From NCBI GenBank assembly GCA_035236585.1, contig CP141131.1, positions 18,265,103 through 18,329,102 on the forward strand: 64,000 bases of DNA, given 5' to 3'. Made by a program: the position numbers and the translations under genes. Source of the stretch: Warburgia ugandensis. Taxonomy: Eukaryota; Streptophyta; Magnoliopsida; Canellales; Canellaceae. The notes beneath the pieces are model-generated. The model had not been told where the DNA came from. It saw only the letters and a list, made by a program, of their open reading frames with translations, and made no database searches. Of this stretch, positions 1 through 13,415 are shown in pieces; the first letter of the stretch is position 1, and each line of letters starts with the position of its first letter.

Positions 1-84
1 ATCTATAATTTGTTAGATTCTTTAAGCTACAAGGTTCATTTAGCTAAAGTTATTATCTCAATAACTTTAGACTTTAACCATATT

Positions 85-360
85 TAAGAATCTTAAACCA
101 TAGGATTTTGACTATATTCAGGAGTCTCTATTAAGGTCCACTTTAGGAGTCTTAGGGTGATAGGACTTTGATTGTGTTTGACAATTTCAATCAGGTCTAC
201 TCTAAGAGTCCTAGGCCGTTTGGGAGTCTTAATTAGGCCCCACTTTATTAGTTGTAGGATAATAGGATTTTGATTATGTTTCTGAGTTTCAATTGGAGTC
301 TACTTTAAAGTCTTAGGCCAATATAATTTGATTCTATTTAGGAGTCTCAATTGAGGCACA
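85..360. repeat. Degenerate tandem repeat, unit about 60 bp
   Basis: About four to five imperfect units share the order 'cactttaggagtcttagg', then 'ataggactttgatt', then 'gagtctcaatt'. The matching array in block B is at about 31975-32250, so it predates the duplication. No open reading frame runs through it. The function is unknown; it may be a satellite-like part of an old retroelement. Confidence 0.7.
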
Positions 361-1269
361 CTAATTTATTTTAAAATTTTAATAACTTGTGGACTTTGAA
401 GTGTTTAGGCAAATTGGATAAGAAGAAAGAAAGAGGACACCAACTTTTGATGTAAACTGAGGGTCAATTTCTTTTTGAAGTTTTGACTCTTAGTTCTTAA
501 CATTGGAAGGGGCACACATAGGATTTCTTTTTATTTAGTACTCTTCTAAGTCTGGGTTTGTGCAAAGTCTATCATTTTAAGAGTCAAAGTCAACTTAGGA
601 CTTCTATTTTTGTGTCCAATTTTACTCATCTACTTGGACCCAATGATTTACTCTAAAAGTTTAATTATAGGAAAATCCTAAAATATTTAAAGAAAGTGGG
701 CGCCAATTTCAAGTGTTAAATAGGGCTTGCTTATCTTTTGTTTCTCAATTTTAGCATATCCCAATTCATTAGGAGTCTGCAGAGTTATATTTTAGAAAAA
801 GTGGGGCCTCTCATCTTAGTTGTCGAAAGGGGCCAACTTAGGACTCTTAACCATTTGGAAGTTTGAGAGTTCCTTTTTCTTTATTTATTTTATTTTTGGT
901 TTCAATAAAATAAGAACAATAGGGTGGAAGGCCAATTCAGTTAGAGATGGGGCCCACTCTAGGTTACCAATGTTAAGCCATACCCTATACTAGAAAATTT
1001 GAGCGACCCTGACCTTAGTAGAGGACTCTTCTAAACATGGTGAGCTCTACTTGAAAAATGAGAGCATACTAAAACTCAAGGGAAGAAAGAGAAGTGTTTC
1101 TCTCTAGGCATGATGAGCTTTACCCGTGAGAGAGATAGAGAGAAACTTGAGAAAATGGAAGAGGAGGAATCACCTTGATTGTTAAAAAAGTCTCAAATGA
1201 ACTATCCATAATCCCCTTTTTTCTCTCTATTTCTCTCTCTTTGTAATTCTCTCTTAATCTCTTGTAAAC
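361..1269. other. Non-coding stretch, nothing recognised
   Basis: This is AT-rich sequence shared with block B (about 32250-33139). It contains short purine-rich runs and many stops in all frames. By position it could be the decayed interior of the minus-strand copia element whose gag fragment starts just to the right, but I see no pol motif. Confidence 0.4.
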
Positions 1270-1485
1270 TTAGCATATTTTTCTAAGCAGCAAAGTCATA
1301 AAAAATTGTAACTTAACAAGTGAGATAAGAAGTAAAAGGGCCTTGATTTTTTCCTCCATCTTGATGTAAACTTTAAGTAGTTGATTCAAGATCTTATTGA
1401 ATAAATTCACATATTCTAGAAGATTTGCACCGTCCTCTATCTTTAACCCATAAAGCTTATGCTTTGAAATAAGTTTGTTAGCCAA
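1270..1485 (-). pseudogene. Ty1/copia gag fragment (block A)
   Basis: The 71-residue frame resembles the plant copia Gag region that precedes the zinc knuckle: 'NKLISKHKLYGLKIEDGANL' followed by a V-x-L-F-N-K-I-L-N-Q-L segment and 'KALLLLISL'. The match is to the known family pattern of 'LYxLKMxEG...HLNxFNxI...DKALLLLxSLP'. The zinc knuckle, protease, integrase and RT are missing and the frame is degraded downstream. It lies on the same strand as the primer site and LTR to its right, as expected for the 5' end of a minus-strand element. The block B counterpart is at 33140-33370. Confidence 0.65.
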
Positions 1486-4277
1486 ATTCTTCTTGTTATA
1501 AAGATTTTCCTACTTCCATAATGTAAGCATTGAATCTTCTCCCATAATGTTGAAGATAATAATATATGATAAATAGAGCCAAATTGTGTTGACTACCATC
1601 CACGTTTTCCAAGGCATCATTAGTTTTAGGATTCACAATTCTTTCCCTTTAAAACCTTCATGATGTTGTTGAACTAGATATCTTTCACTCATATAGGGCA
1701 CAAAATAAAACTAAAATTTTAATCAAACTTCACAATATCAAATTTAGTATTTGATTCCTTTGTTGTCATGCTTTTTTCGAATGCAATAATTGAAAATATT
1801 TGTAGAAAATGATTCCCTAAACATATCTTGATCTTTACTTCTTAAAATCCTTGAACTAATAGCTCTAATAGCATTTGTTGTGCAATCCAACTAGCAAATT
1901 ACAATGTGCACATCAAAATAAGAAAAGAAACTCAAAGATGCAAACAACACCAAATAAAACATGAGAAACCATGTGCTGTGATAATATGTCTACATTTAGA
2001 CAGTAATGTTACTTTCTTCATTATGAGAGAAACTAAAGAATATGCAATTACTTTCCTTGAGTTTCCTTTGCTTGCACCTAGCCAATTCATTGATCTTTAT
2101 AATAGGTAGTTGCCTTTAGAACAAGTCCCTTGATTTGAACTAATTCTCCAGTATGACAACCTAGTTTTTTATATGCTTTTTTTTTTTTTTCAAAATAAAA
2201 TTTCTAATGCAGGATCGATCCCTATTTGAAAACAGTTTCGTAAAAACAATATAATGCAACAAAAGAATCCTTTTCTTTTAAATTCCCTTTGAAAACTCTA
2301 AGTGTCATTTTTCATTTCTCAAAATAAGAATTTTCGATGAAATGAGTGCTATCAGACATATGACATTCAACATGTCATTGCAAAAGTACCTGATAGACAT
2401 TCATTTGGGATTTAAAATATGATTGGAGACTTTGTTTCCTTTTCAAATAACTTTAGACATGCAACATACCCAAGACTTATCAATTACAGCCCAATTATAA
2501 TTCACATCACATATAATATAGAAATATTACCTATAGTCAACATAGCTTGAGTTTCTCAACAAAACTCTATATCACTTTGCTTCTTATCTTCTTGAAATCA
2601 TTAAGTAGTTTTCTTAGAGCCTTAATCTCCTTTCTAATTCTTTTTCCAGTTGACCTGTTGGTAAAAATGGTAGGGTGAGTATACAACATACTCAATAGAT
2701 AATTCAATACTACAAAATCAAAATCACGTCATACACATAATTATTTTGAAGAAAGGTTTGCTCAATGATGAAATCACTTGGCCACAAGCCTTCACATGAA
2801 ATGCATTTATAAGCACACATATACATATGCATGTGTGTATGCATATCATCCACAAAATCTACATCATACTTGACAAATCAAGTAACATATGATTACTTTA
2901 AAACTCATAACAATCAATTAAACTACATGTCCGTCATTTCAACCCACTATATGTATTATATTTCAAATGACCAGCTTAACATGTAAAAACAAATAATAGT
3001 AAAACAGTTGCCATAAAATGTCCTTTGTTAACACCCTCAGGGATGAATTCGTATTTCACACTAGATGCTCAAATCATATAATACATTAGTAAATTTGACC
3101 AAGATAAATCTGTCAGTTTAAAAGAATTAGTATGTACTAAAATTCGAATAATAAAACCACTAGCTAAGTACGTGCGCCAAAATATAGTATTGATAAAACA
3201 TAAAGGTGGTTGATACAGTAAATGCTAGAATCCTAATTATTAGCAATCCAACGATTAATAAATTTGTAATCTGACAAAATTAAAAGCTACTTCATGCCTT
3301 TTCAAAATTATAACCAATTAACTTATAAATGCAAATAGTTCTTTATGCATCAAATATAATTGAAATCATGACTGTGAAAATTGGTCTAATGTAAATGGAG
3401 TTCCTCTTTTGGCACAGCTGTTAATGTTCAATTTTAGTCAAAATACCACTAATTTAATATTTGATTAAAGCATCTAGACCATTAATTTTAATATTTTACA
3501 TCAAATATTTTATTTTAGCTTTAATTGGTCATCCAACTGTTGAATTATAAAATTTAGTGGTTAGATGATTATTAAAGCTAATGAATGGTTTAGATTGCGC
3601 TAATTGGGTCATGTGCATTGCAGATCGGTCAACTCAGGCATGGACGCTCTAGATAGAATCAAGGATATTAGATGGTGATCAGATGAAGTTTCATGGAAAT
3701 AAGATGGAATTTGAAGAATCCTAGTACAAGACAAAGTTGAAGACTTGCAGAGTTCTAGCAAGACCAGGATACTAGTGGACCCCATCTATCTCTATCACTC
3801 TATCTCCTCTTCCTTCTCTTTCTCCTCTTTCTCCTCTCTTTTCTCTCTTTTTCTCTTATCCCTCTCCTTTCTTATCTCTCTTCACTCTCTATCTCACACG
3901 TCTCCCTCCATCTCCCTTTCCCTCTCTTTCACATCTCTATCTCTGCCTCTCCTTTTTATACCCCTTCCCCTCTCTCTCTTTCCAAAAACAGTTTTTCCTT
4001 CCTCTAGGGGGGCTGGCTGGCTAACTCTCCCACTTCTTCCTTTTCATTCTCTCCCTCTCCCTCTCCCTCTCTTTCTCTTTCTCTTTCTCTTTCTCGTTCT
4101 CTCGTTCTCTCGTTCTCTCCATTCTCCTCTCCTGTCCACCCCACATCTCTTTCTTCTCCTTTGGCTGTCATTCTATTCCTCCTCTCCCTCTCCCAACATA
4201 CCTCTCTCACTATTTCTCTTCAACCCCGCCTGCTCCTCTCCCTCTTCTCACTTCACTTCACTTCACTTCACTTCGCA

Positions 4278-4378
<101 letters not shown>

Positions 4379-4646
4379 TTTCCCTTTCTCTCCCACAATA
4401 GCCTTCTCCTCACCCTTCTCTTGTTCTCCCATTTCCCATTGTCTGCCCAGTCTGTTCCTCTCTTACTCTCCATGATCCACCACCCAGTTATCTCTACCTC
4501 TGTTGCATCCAGATCTCTAGGCCTAGCTTAATCCCATCACCGGCCAGCCTAGCTCGGTTCTAAAGTTTCCCTGCTTTGTCGCACTCCCTTCTTCATTGCT
4601 CAGATCTCCCACATTCCCCAGCTCCTTCACCGCACGGTCCGGGGAA

Positions 4647-5215
4647 GGAAACCCAAATCGGGTTTCCACTCCCGTGTTCTCCTTCCTCTCTCCCCCTTCC
4701 CTTTACTCTGTCTGCACAACTCAGGGAGAGAAAACCCGATCTGGGTTTTCTCCCATCCTCTCCTTCCTTCTTCTCCCTTCATCGCCATCTTCTTCGGTCA
4801 GTTTGAAAAGTCGCACAGCCCATCTCCTCTTGCTCCTCCAGTTTTCTGGCAAATCTCTCTGTTTTCTTTCCCATCTCCGGCGTCATCGTGCCAGCCCCTG
4901 AACCAGACGACGCCCAGAAGGGACATCATTTTTTTCACTGAGATCACAGACCCATCCTGACGGTCTTGGGGAAGAAAACCCAGAACAGGTTTTCCCCCAG
5001 ATCCTCCTTCCTCCCTTCTTCTCAATCTCCCTTATTCTCTTCACCGGACGTCCCAGGGAAGGAAACCCAAGTCGGGTTTCCTCCCGCGTTCCTCTCCTCC
5101 TTCCTCTTTTCTTCTTCTCCTCTTTTCTCCTCTCTTCTTCCCCCTCCTTCTCTGGCGGTATTTCTTTGCATCATTGGCCGGCTCAGGGAGAGAAAACCCA
5201 AATCCCGTGACCCCA
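4647..5215. repeat. Modules with inverted-repeat hairpins in the P element
   Basis: Four clear hairpins and one broken one occur in succession: 4647-4667 (arms GGAAACCC/GGGTTTCC, loop 5), 4728-4752 (10 bp arms GAGAAAACCC/GGGTTTTCTC), 4974-4994 (arms GAAAACC/GGTTTTC), 5061-5081 (8 bp arms) and a broken one near 5192. Each sits in a CT-rich module. The P element in block B has only one recognisable equivalent, near 35159-35183. Confidence 0.75.
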
Positions 5216-8200
5216 TCTTCCTTCCCTCCTTCCTTTCTTCCTTCTCTTCTTCCTCTTCTCTCCTTCTTCCTTCTTCCTCCTTCTCCGGTTTTCCTCATTT
5301 TCAACTGGTTTTTCGTTAAAAACCAGAAACCCCCGAAATTACATTTCTACCCCTGGCATATTTCAGTAATCCCAACCGAGTCCCTGTTTTAATACCAATT
5401 TTGTCCTTTTTTAGAAATTCCATCTGTGTTCCCAATTTAATTCCAACTGAGTCCTTGATTTAATTCCAACTGTGTCCTCACTTTAATTACATCTGTGTCC
5501 CTGTGCTATTCTGGTTTTGTTTTATTCACATTTTGACTATCCAGGGACAGTGCAATCCAGGACAGGCTTATCTAGGACCGATTATTTTGTTGCAATTTCT
5601 ATGTTTTTGGAATAAATAATTGTGAACATTGCAACAATTGAATAAATATGGATTTTATTTTATTGTTAGTTGAATTTTGCTATATTCTTTATTTTGATTC
5701 TTTTATTAATTGAATTTTATTGAAAACTCCATCACTTCAAATCAAGTCCTCGTGGGATCGACCCGTACTTGCATAAGTTACACTACAATAGCCCGTGCAC
5801 TTGCAGTTAAACAATCAACAGCAACCCTCAAGGTTTTAATTCCTATGAGTACCTCACCATTATTGGACCGTTGGCCTTAGGCTTCTCCCTCAGAATTAGT
5901 AAATATATAAATTCATGCCCACATTGTCATGGAAAACTGATTGCTCCAATCATGGTGGCATACAATCCTACCACCTTGGATGAGGTCTAATACTTGATAC
6001 ATGACCTATGTAAATATCACACAAAAACTAGACACCTATGCTCGTAGGACTACCATCACCCACAGGCGACTACCGTGGCCTCCACGTCGACTTGTGGATA
6101 CCTCATGGTCTCATGGGGGCTACTCGACTACCTCTTAGAGCACTTCCCAATGAGAAGATGCTCCTACTATTTGCCATCTCCATCGTAGAGTTGGTATCAA
6201 ATCATCTCATAGGTCAGTGGCCAGCTGCACCTCCTAGCATAGGGTCTTAAGACTTATAATACACAGTAGGCTTCTAGAACTTACTGTACAAAGTAGGCCT
6301 TCCTCCAAGCCTTACAACACACATCATGCCTGAGAGAAATTCCAGACTTAGGACACTCCTAGAGTGCCTGCCCAAAACATTGATGAAATCCATATCCACC
6401 AAAACTTACAACTGCTCATGGAGCACATGCCTAATGCATCAACTTATCCATATTCATATCCATCAGGATTTACGAGCCAATCATAGAGTGCTTACCTAAA
6501 CCATCATTGAAATCATAACATTAAGACTTACTATCACTCACAGAGTGCCTGCTAAATGGAAATAATTAAAAGATTCACATCATACATCTTAAAGCATATA
6601 AGATAGTATGCATACTTTATGTAAAACCACATATCTCAAATATTCATTTTAGAGCTTGGCTAAATAGCCAATTCAACTCATATTCATATATCCAAAAATC
6701 TTATCATATGGCACATACTATGTGCAAAACCATGCATTTTTAAGAAATCCTTTCAAAGTAGGAAATCATGAATATGCAAACAACGAAATTCTCATGTCTC
6801 TCAAGTAAAACAACTTTTGCATACATCAAGTTATGTAATTCATGGGTCTTTCAAAATTCGGTTGCAACATGAATTTAAAGTCATATATCAATTTACATAT
6901 TTCATTTATAAAATGCCATATAAGGAACAAATGATAGATCATGAATTTATATGTAAATCATATGTGCAAAAGTAACATATGTATCAATTCATTGATATGA
7001 TAATTCAAACCATTCTAAACTAGAAATAGTTTTCAAACAATTTTTTTCGTTTTGAAGTTCATTTGAAACTTAGCAGTATTAGATTACCTACCTCTTAAGA
7101 TGGCTTATCTTTTCTCCATAGCTTTTACAGTCCTCTCTTCATGGTAAATCAACCTGCATATCAATCTATGTTGCCCATAAAGTTGATGTTTATAACATTA
7201 GTTCTAACTTTCATATCATTTTAAATCCATAGCTTAGATTTTTACTCATCTCATGGTCTAATGGTTTAGACCATCTCAAAGTCATAAAACTGTTAGACTT
7301 AGGATCTCTTATTGATCTATGGTTAATCATTTTATCATCTAAAGGTCATATTTGACTATTTTTGATGTTTTACCGATACCATCCTAAATCATATATGGAG
7401 ATATGATTAGATCATTATCTGATATGCCATTCATTCTCCAAATCATTGATTCAACTAATGGAAGCAATTAAACTATGTTTCTAGTTGATAATCAATAATT
7501 ATAAACGTCAAATTAGTCATGACTTACTACACCTCTACACTAGATGAGACTACACGTCATCTAATCACTATAAGAATTATACAGGCATAATTTTTACTAA
7601 TAAGGATCATCAATTTAAATTAGCACAAGATCTCAAGGATCCAATGGTTGGTCAGAGTTCTAACCCATTGATTGGGGCTGTAATCAACCTTGGATAGTCA
7701 TAATTTTCCAAAATTATAAACCTTTGATCATAATTTTAAGAATCCAATGCAATCTAAGGCCTGGATCATACTTATCAGATCTTTACATGGAATATCAAAA
7801 CTAATGTGAGTTGATCAAGGCTTCTGTCAATCCCTGTCCTTAGATTGGGGATGAGATTGACGGTTAGATCTATGTGAACATCTAAATTCAGTGTTTTCCA
7901 TTAGATTATAAGTAGGATCAACCTTTTGTAAATTATCCAACAACCAAGATTGGCTAAAAATGGTTGGATCTACCTTCCATAGATGATTTGACAACTAAGA
8001 TCTATTCTAATTGTCGGATTTTTCCAATTTAAGGGTGTACAGTGGTCGAATAGACCACTCTCAATCTTAGATTGATGATCAGAGTGTTAACTAAGTGGTT
8101 ATACCTCTGATCAGTCACTACTCATCACAATAGGTGGGGAAATCAGTATAGGTTTACCGTTTACAATATATTAGGGTTTGGATCTGTCTCTTACATATGA

Positions 8201-8709
8201 TCCAATGGTCATAACTCATTAAGAATGTCAGATTTACCTTCTATAGATGATCCGACGGCTAAGGTTGGTCAGATTTGTTCATATGGTTGTGGATTTCACG
8301 ATCGAAACTCAAACGAGGATTCCCAAAGTTTTGATCGATCTCCAAAAGCTGTGAGATAAAAAACATAGTTCTTTATTTCTCTTAAAACCCTAGTCTACAT
8401 GAAATTCCTCAAAACAGTAAACAATCAAGACAAAGATGAGAGTTTTATGTGAGGATCCTACCTCTATAGTGATTACCATCTCCAATTGTTGATGGGTTTC
8501 ATTCAAATTTTTTAGTGATTGTTCCTCCTTCGATCACAGTGAAACCAAAGGGCTTTGGTTCTTCCTTGTGCGCTGAAGAGGATGATTGGCTCAGATTGAT
8601 GATCTGGGTCGTCATCTTCTTTGGTGACATCCTACAATATCCAACCACCCATAATCCTATTTTCTTCCTAGCCAGCATGATCTGGTTTTTCCGGTGAACA
8701 GGGTTCCTC

Positions 8710-8731
8710 CTCTCTCTCTCTCTCTCTCTCT
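8710..8731. repeat. Short (CT)n tract
   Basis: This is a CT run of about 22 bp in the G LTR. The block B copy of this site (about 40350) has only an interrupted CT-rich stretch. Confidence 0.9.
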
Positions 8732-9492
8732 GGTCTGCATCGGGTTTCCTATTGTGTTCGTCGGGTTTGGGTCTGTTTCTTGTTTTGCTTAAGTGGGGAA
8801 TGCCAATATCAAATGTGGCCCCCTCCTTTTGAGTATTTTAATTGCAATCATTTTCCCCCTTTTCCTTTTATATATTAAACATCGAATTGTTGTGTTTTTT
8901 CCTCATCATTCCACTTAGCATAAGTTTATTCAAAGCGTATGATTATTACAGGCCTAACACCTCATTACCATTGGACCCATATTTTTGCAAGTGAGGCCCA
9001 CTATTGAAATTACCCTTTGTAAGAAAAATAACGATTTATTTGCCCAAACTCCAATTTCAGCAAACTTAGTGTCATTGGAATCATCTTTTCAAGTACAATC
9101 CAAATATGAATGTCTCTTCACTTGATTTAATGTCTATAAAACTTTCACTTAAAAAGCTTCAGAAATTAGAAATTTCAATATTCTCTTTTCATCCTAATTA
9201 AGCATAATTCAAAATTTACTTAAATTAAGATTTAAAAATTAGGGATATTACATCCAGTGACAGTTGATTGCACTTTGTATTCTAAAGAAAGAGTTTCAGA
9301 GACGAGAATTGAATGATTGCTTGGCCAGCATGGGTAGTAAAACTCAACAACTCATGGAGAACAAAATATAATCTCAACTATGCATTTATTATTATTATCT
9401 CATTTACACCTACATATCCTCTCATCCTCCCATAACTTAAATTGGAGAAAAAATCCTCACTTAAATGTTATGCTAAAATAGATCATGCAACA

Positions 9493-9720
9493 GACACTCT
9501 TATAACCACTGCATCCAAGTAATTATGTTATTTATGTTGACTTAAATCATAGCCTAATATTAAATCAATGCCTAGCTAAGGCCTAAATGGTCTAAGCCTA
9601 CTGGTTGATGTTTAAGTAACAACACCATAAGGAGATGTGAGACTCATGTTGGTCTGCCATGGACATCAACATACTAGACAAGGACTAAGGTAGTTCAAGC
9701 CAAGACTCTAAGGAGCATGG
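9493..9720. other. Spacer between copia LTR and L LTR
   Basis: This is 228 bp shared with block B (41138-41365). I see no coding frame or recognisable element. Confidence 0.5.
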
Positions 9721-10252
9721 TGTCACGGCCTTGCATTGCCAGGCCCATGACAAAGGTCTATAGGCTCCAAGGAAGGCCTCTTTAGTTTGTTGATGTGGCC
9801 TGAGGGACTTAGGCTCATGTTCCTCGATCTGTGGAACAAGGCTTGGCTTTTAGAGAAATCCTTGTAAATATTTTAGATCTTCTATAAAAGTTTAGAATAC
9901 TCTGGAAGAATGGTAGAATAGTCTAGAAAGAGTAGAAGGGTTCCAAAATATGACCTGAATTGTTGATGTATTGACAAAAGTAATAATCCTGGTCATCTAT
10001 TTAGGAGGTGAACGGAGAAGAGCAACCATAAATAGGGTATAGCTCCTCATTTGTAATCAGCTCAGTTAAGCTCAATTCATTGGAGGGTATTTGAGAAAGT
10101 TCCTTTCTGAGTTCTCTCTTTGCTTTTGTGGGTGAGTGAGTGTAGCCTTAACAAGTGAGAATAGAGAGTTGAAGGCTGACTTGTACTTTGCAAAGGAGTT
10201 GCGCACAAGTATTGCATGGGTTTAGCATAGGTGAAATTGCAACCTCATGACA
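9721..10252 (+). mobile_element. Family L solo LTR (532 bp), block A
   Basis: The LTR begins TGTCACGGCC and ends CCTCATGACA. It matches, in reverse complement, the LTR at 52169-52686, which lies next to retroelement coding remnants; that match is what identifies it as an LTR. A TATA-like 'cataaataggg' lies near 10028. There is no internal region beside it. The flanks share only ATGG, so the target duplication is not clean. The block B copy at 41366-41951 is 54 bp longer because of an internal repeat around 'gggacttaggct'. Confidence 0.75.
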
Positions 10253-11510
10253 ATGGACACAAATCTGACATGTGCTTAACCATATGACTTAGGACTATAC
10301 TAAAGCTTAGAACTTAGAAGGCAAGTGCACAAAATGAATAATGTATAATCCTCTATAAAGCAAGGTTAGTGTTACCTAGGTTCATATCTCTCTTAAACAC
10401 CTTAAAACTAGTAAGAGAAAATTGAAGTTTCTTGGCTTGAGAATAGTGGGGAAAAAGGACAAGAAAATATTCAAAAGAAGAATTCCAAAGTCTTAGAGAG
10501 AGAGTTTGCTAGACTTGATTGTCTTGAAGATAATAATAATAATTATTATTTTCTTGAATTGGTAACTCACAATCCCAATATGTTTTGATTTATAAACGCC
10601 TTCCACATGTATCCTCAAGACTTATCCCACTCAATGTACATCCTTGCCGAACGTATCCTCCAAATGTCCCCAATGTACACCCTTGCCAAATGTATCCGAG
10701 GCATCTCTTCAACTTGCAAACTCTCTACATCTCTTGAAGGGATGCGATGCATTAACCCATATGTATTTAAGAGAGAGGCGCCTTAGCATAATCACTTTGT
10801 TATATAAGTTATGTGAGATTGTCTTGAATTTGATGTCCTAATGAGAGGGGAGAACTCCTATTTATAGCTTAGGGAAGTCATGTAGGAGGTCATCAATGTC
10901 CTTGTAACTACCGGGCACTGGTCACTCTAGAAGGATTGCACTGCTGTGTCTTTTGAGACCAGGCTCTTGGAACTGTCTTAACATTAGTAAGGGTAATTCT
11001 GTATTTTCCCAGCCCGTAAACTTGTGCAACTCCTTTGACACGTGTGAGTCAAGGAGAAGGAGAGGAGTAGGTCATGATTTCCAAAGGAAGGTGGTACCAG
11101 CTGCTCTTGTTTATCCGGTGCCAGTTCATTGCAACACGCGGGTCGACTGACGCCAGTCTAGGAGAAGAGATGGACCGGTGCCACTCTAGCGAGAGGAGAG
11201 CTCAAGTAGGAAGCAGATCGGTCGTGCTATATCCATAAGACAGAGACCACTGCTGAACTTGGAAGATAAAGTGAACTATGGCCCAACTTTGAGCTTTTGC
11301 TAAGGCTTTTGGCAAACCAATTTCTACCATAGCCCACAGGATCTATATAGGCAGATGTTGTTGGGTTAAAGATTTCGGTACTCTGGGGATGATGATCAAC
11401 ACTGTTAGATTGATTGGACCAGAGATTCATTGGAATGTTTCTGGGATAGGCTTGAACCATCAACTATAACAACGAAAGAACCAGATTCCGTAAGCCATAC
11501 AATAGGCCAC
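10253..11510. other. Intergenic DNA, no gene recognised
   Basis: This region is collinear with 41952-43200 in block B. It holds only short frames that differ between the copies. It may include the degraded upstream part of the RT-like remnant that becomes recognisable after 11716, but I cannot show that. At about 10497 there is a short GAGA run whose block B equivalent has expanded to about 62 bp. Confidence 0.45.
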
Positions 11511-11524
11511 TGATGCCTGTAGTA

Positions 11525-11701
11525 TGGGCAGCCCCGATGAATGCAGCTCCCGCAAATGCGGCGTCTGGGAAAGAGGCGGACTACAAGGGTCAATAATATG
11601 CAGTCTTACCTTGCATTTTACAAGAGGCTGTTTTCACGCCTTGAACCCGTGACTTTAAGGTCACACGACACAACTCTACCATTGTGCCAAGACTCCCATC
11701 T
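11525..11701 (-). mobile_element. Au-type SINE, full length, with 14 bp target duplication
   Basis: The reverse complement has the Au SINE order: a tRNA-like 5' part with 'gagtcttggcacaatggtag' and a box B-like 'ggtcacgggttcaaggc', then 'cctcttg', 'aaaatgcaaggtaagactgc', and a 3' end in 'ggggctgccc'. It is flanked by the perfect 14 bp duplication TGATGCCTGTAGTA (11511-11524 and 11702-11715). In block B the same insertion is reduced to about 70 bp (43215-43285). It presumably depended on LINE reverse transcriptase for movement. Confidence 0.88.
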
Positions 11702-13254
11702 TGATGCCTGTAGTACATGTCTGGAAAATATTATTAGCTTTGGTGATTTTTTAAGCACTCACTTGAGGTTTGTAGTCCGATATGGAAGAAAAGTAGATTT
11801 TTGGAGCCACAAGTGACTTGGAGATGAGCTTCAACGGCTCATGTTTGGGAAATGTATAGCTTATGTACAAAAAAGAACGGGAAAGTGTCAGCTTTGTTCA
11901 GACGAACAGAACACAAACAGATGGAATATCAATCTAAGAAATGCTCCTCAATTTCAGGATGAAGAAGATGAACTGAATTCTCTTCTAAATCTACTCTGTC
12001 CCTACTCACCTTGCTTCTTAAAATATGACAGAAGTGTGTGACAAGACTCAGATTCAATTTAGAAGGATAAACCAAGCTATGGTTGTCTTCCTAGCCGTTA
12101 AGAGGAGAAGTCTGAAGCTAACTGAACGTAGAATTATCAATCGCCTCTAATAATACCTGTATTTAGGTGGCTGGTCATTGATGTCGAAGCCATTGATAAA
12201 AGAAAACTTGAAAAGAAGGAGATGGGTTGTTTTGCAAGGTCCAGTAGGAATCAGCAGCCAACATTCGTGCTGCCTGTATATTTGTAACCTGATTCTGGAA
12301 CAATGCCTTGCAGCTTTTCGAGATATGTAATATCCTTAATTTTTAAGATAAAATAGTAAATTATTAAATAAATTAAAAAAAAATTTATAGATAGAAAATT
12401 TTCCTAAAAACATAATAATTAGAAAGTGCTCGTCGATACGAATCCAACGCCACCAAGAACAAGAAAAACGGAGCTCAAACGAGGGAGTTATGAGCCGTCG
12501 AAGTTGTAAGGGCAATTTTGTCATTTGACAGAAACGTATTACACAGGGGCCCAAATTGATAATGGCACCCCCGTCTTCCACACGTCTGTACCCAGATCCG
12601 GCAAAATCGTCGGAGAAGCCATGGAAAGAGGCGTGAATGGGAGAGGTTCGAAGCCCTAGGACTCTAGGCCTATATCTACTCTCCCCAGGTTGCCAAAACG
12701 CTTCACTTTGAGCGTTTTCACTGAGCTTTACTCAGAAACCTAGCCTGCAAAAATTCACGTTTTTCCGGCGAGTGGAGCCCCGGCAACACGAGCAACACCA
12801 GCCAGGCGCAAGGTAAGCCTCAAATCCATGTTTTTATGTATTTATTAATTAGAAAACTAATTAGAAAAGCATGAAAAAAATCGGATTTTTTGAGAACTTT
12901 GTGCACGCTACTGTTGGAGAGTGATTTCATGGATCAAACCTCATCCGTTTGAAAATCTCACCGTCCAACTAGTGCACAAGAGATCCAAGAGCAAACCCTT
13001 TAAATTTGGGAGTGATCCAATGGTGGATTTCTCCATAAAACCCAAAAACTAGTACCTAGGGATGTTTTTAGGAACTTGGGAAAAACCGTTTAAAAAACAT
13101 GGGTTTTGGAGAAATCAATGCAAAAGGATGATAGAAATGGAAACTAGACAAAATTTAGAACAAAATGGTTCAAAAACCAAGTGATTTGGACACCTGTAGG
13201 GTCACCGGAGATGACCGGAAGCCGGTCGTCTTCTCAGGCGCCGGTTTCCGCATC

Positions 13255-13415
13255 GCCGGTGTAAACCGGTGTAAACTGGGCTGCCCGTGTAACCCAGTGT
13301 ACACTGGGTGCCGGTGTAACTCGGTGTAAACCGGGGTCGCCGGTGTAACCCAATGTACACTGGGCGCCGGTGTAACCCGGTGTAAAGCAGGGCCGCTGGT
13401 GTAAACCAGTGCACC
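13255..13415. repeat. GC-rich minisatellite, about 27 bp unit, in the T solo LTR
   Basis: About six imperfect units carry the core GCCGGTGTAACC and often a GTGTACACTGGG tail. The core is partly palindromic. Translated frames look like repeats of a Y-T-G-L-H motif, which is an artefact of the array. The T 5' LTR has only about two degenerate units at the matching place (54555-54605). Confidence 0.85.

Noticed and set aside
5738..5775. 'gtgggatcgacccgtac' resembling a tRNA T-arm, also at 34345-34380
   Set aside because: No other tRNA arm or CCA-end is present. It is a conserved terminal motif of the P element.
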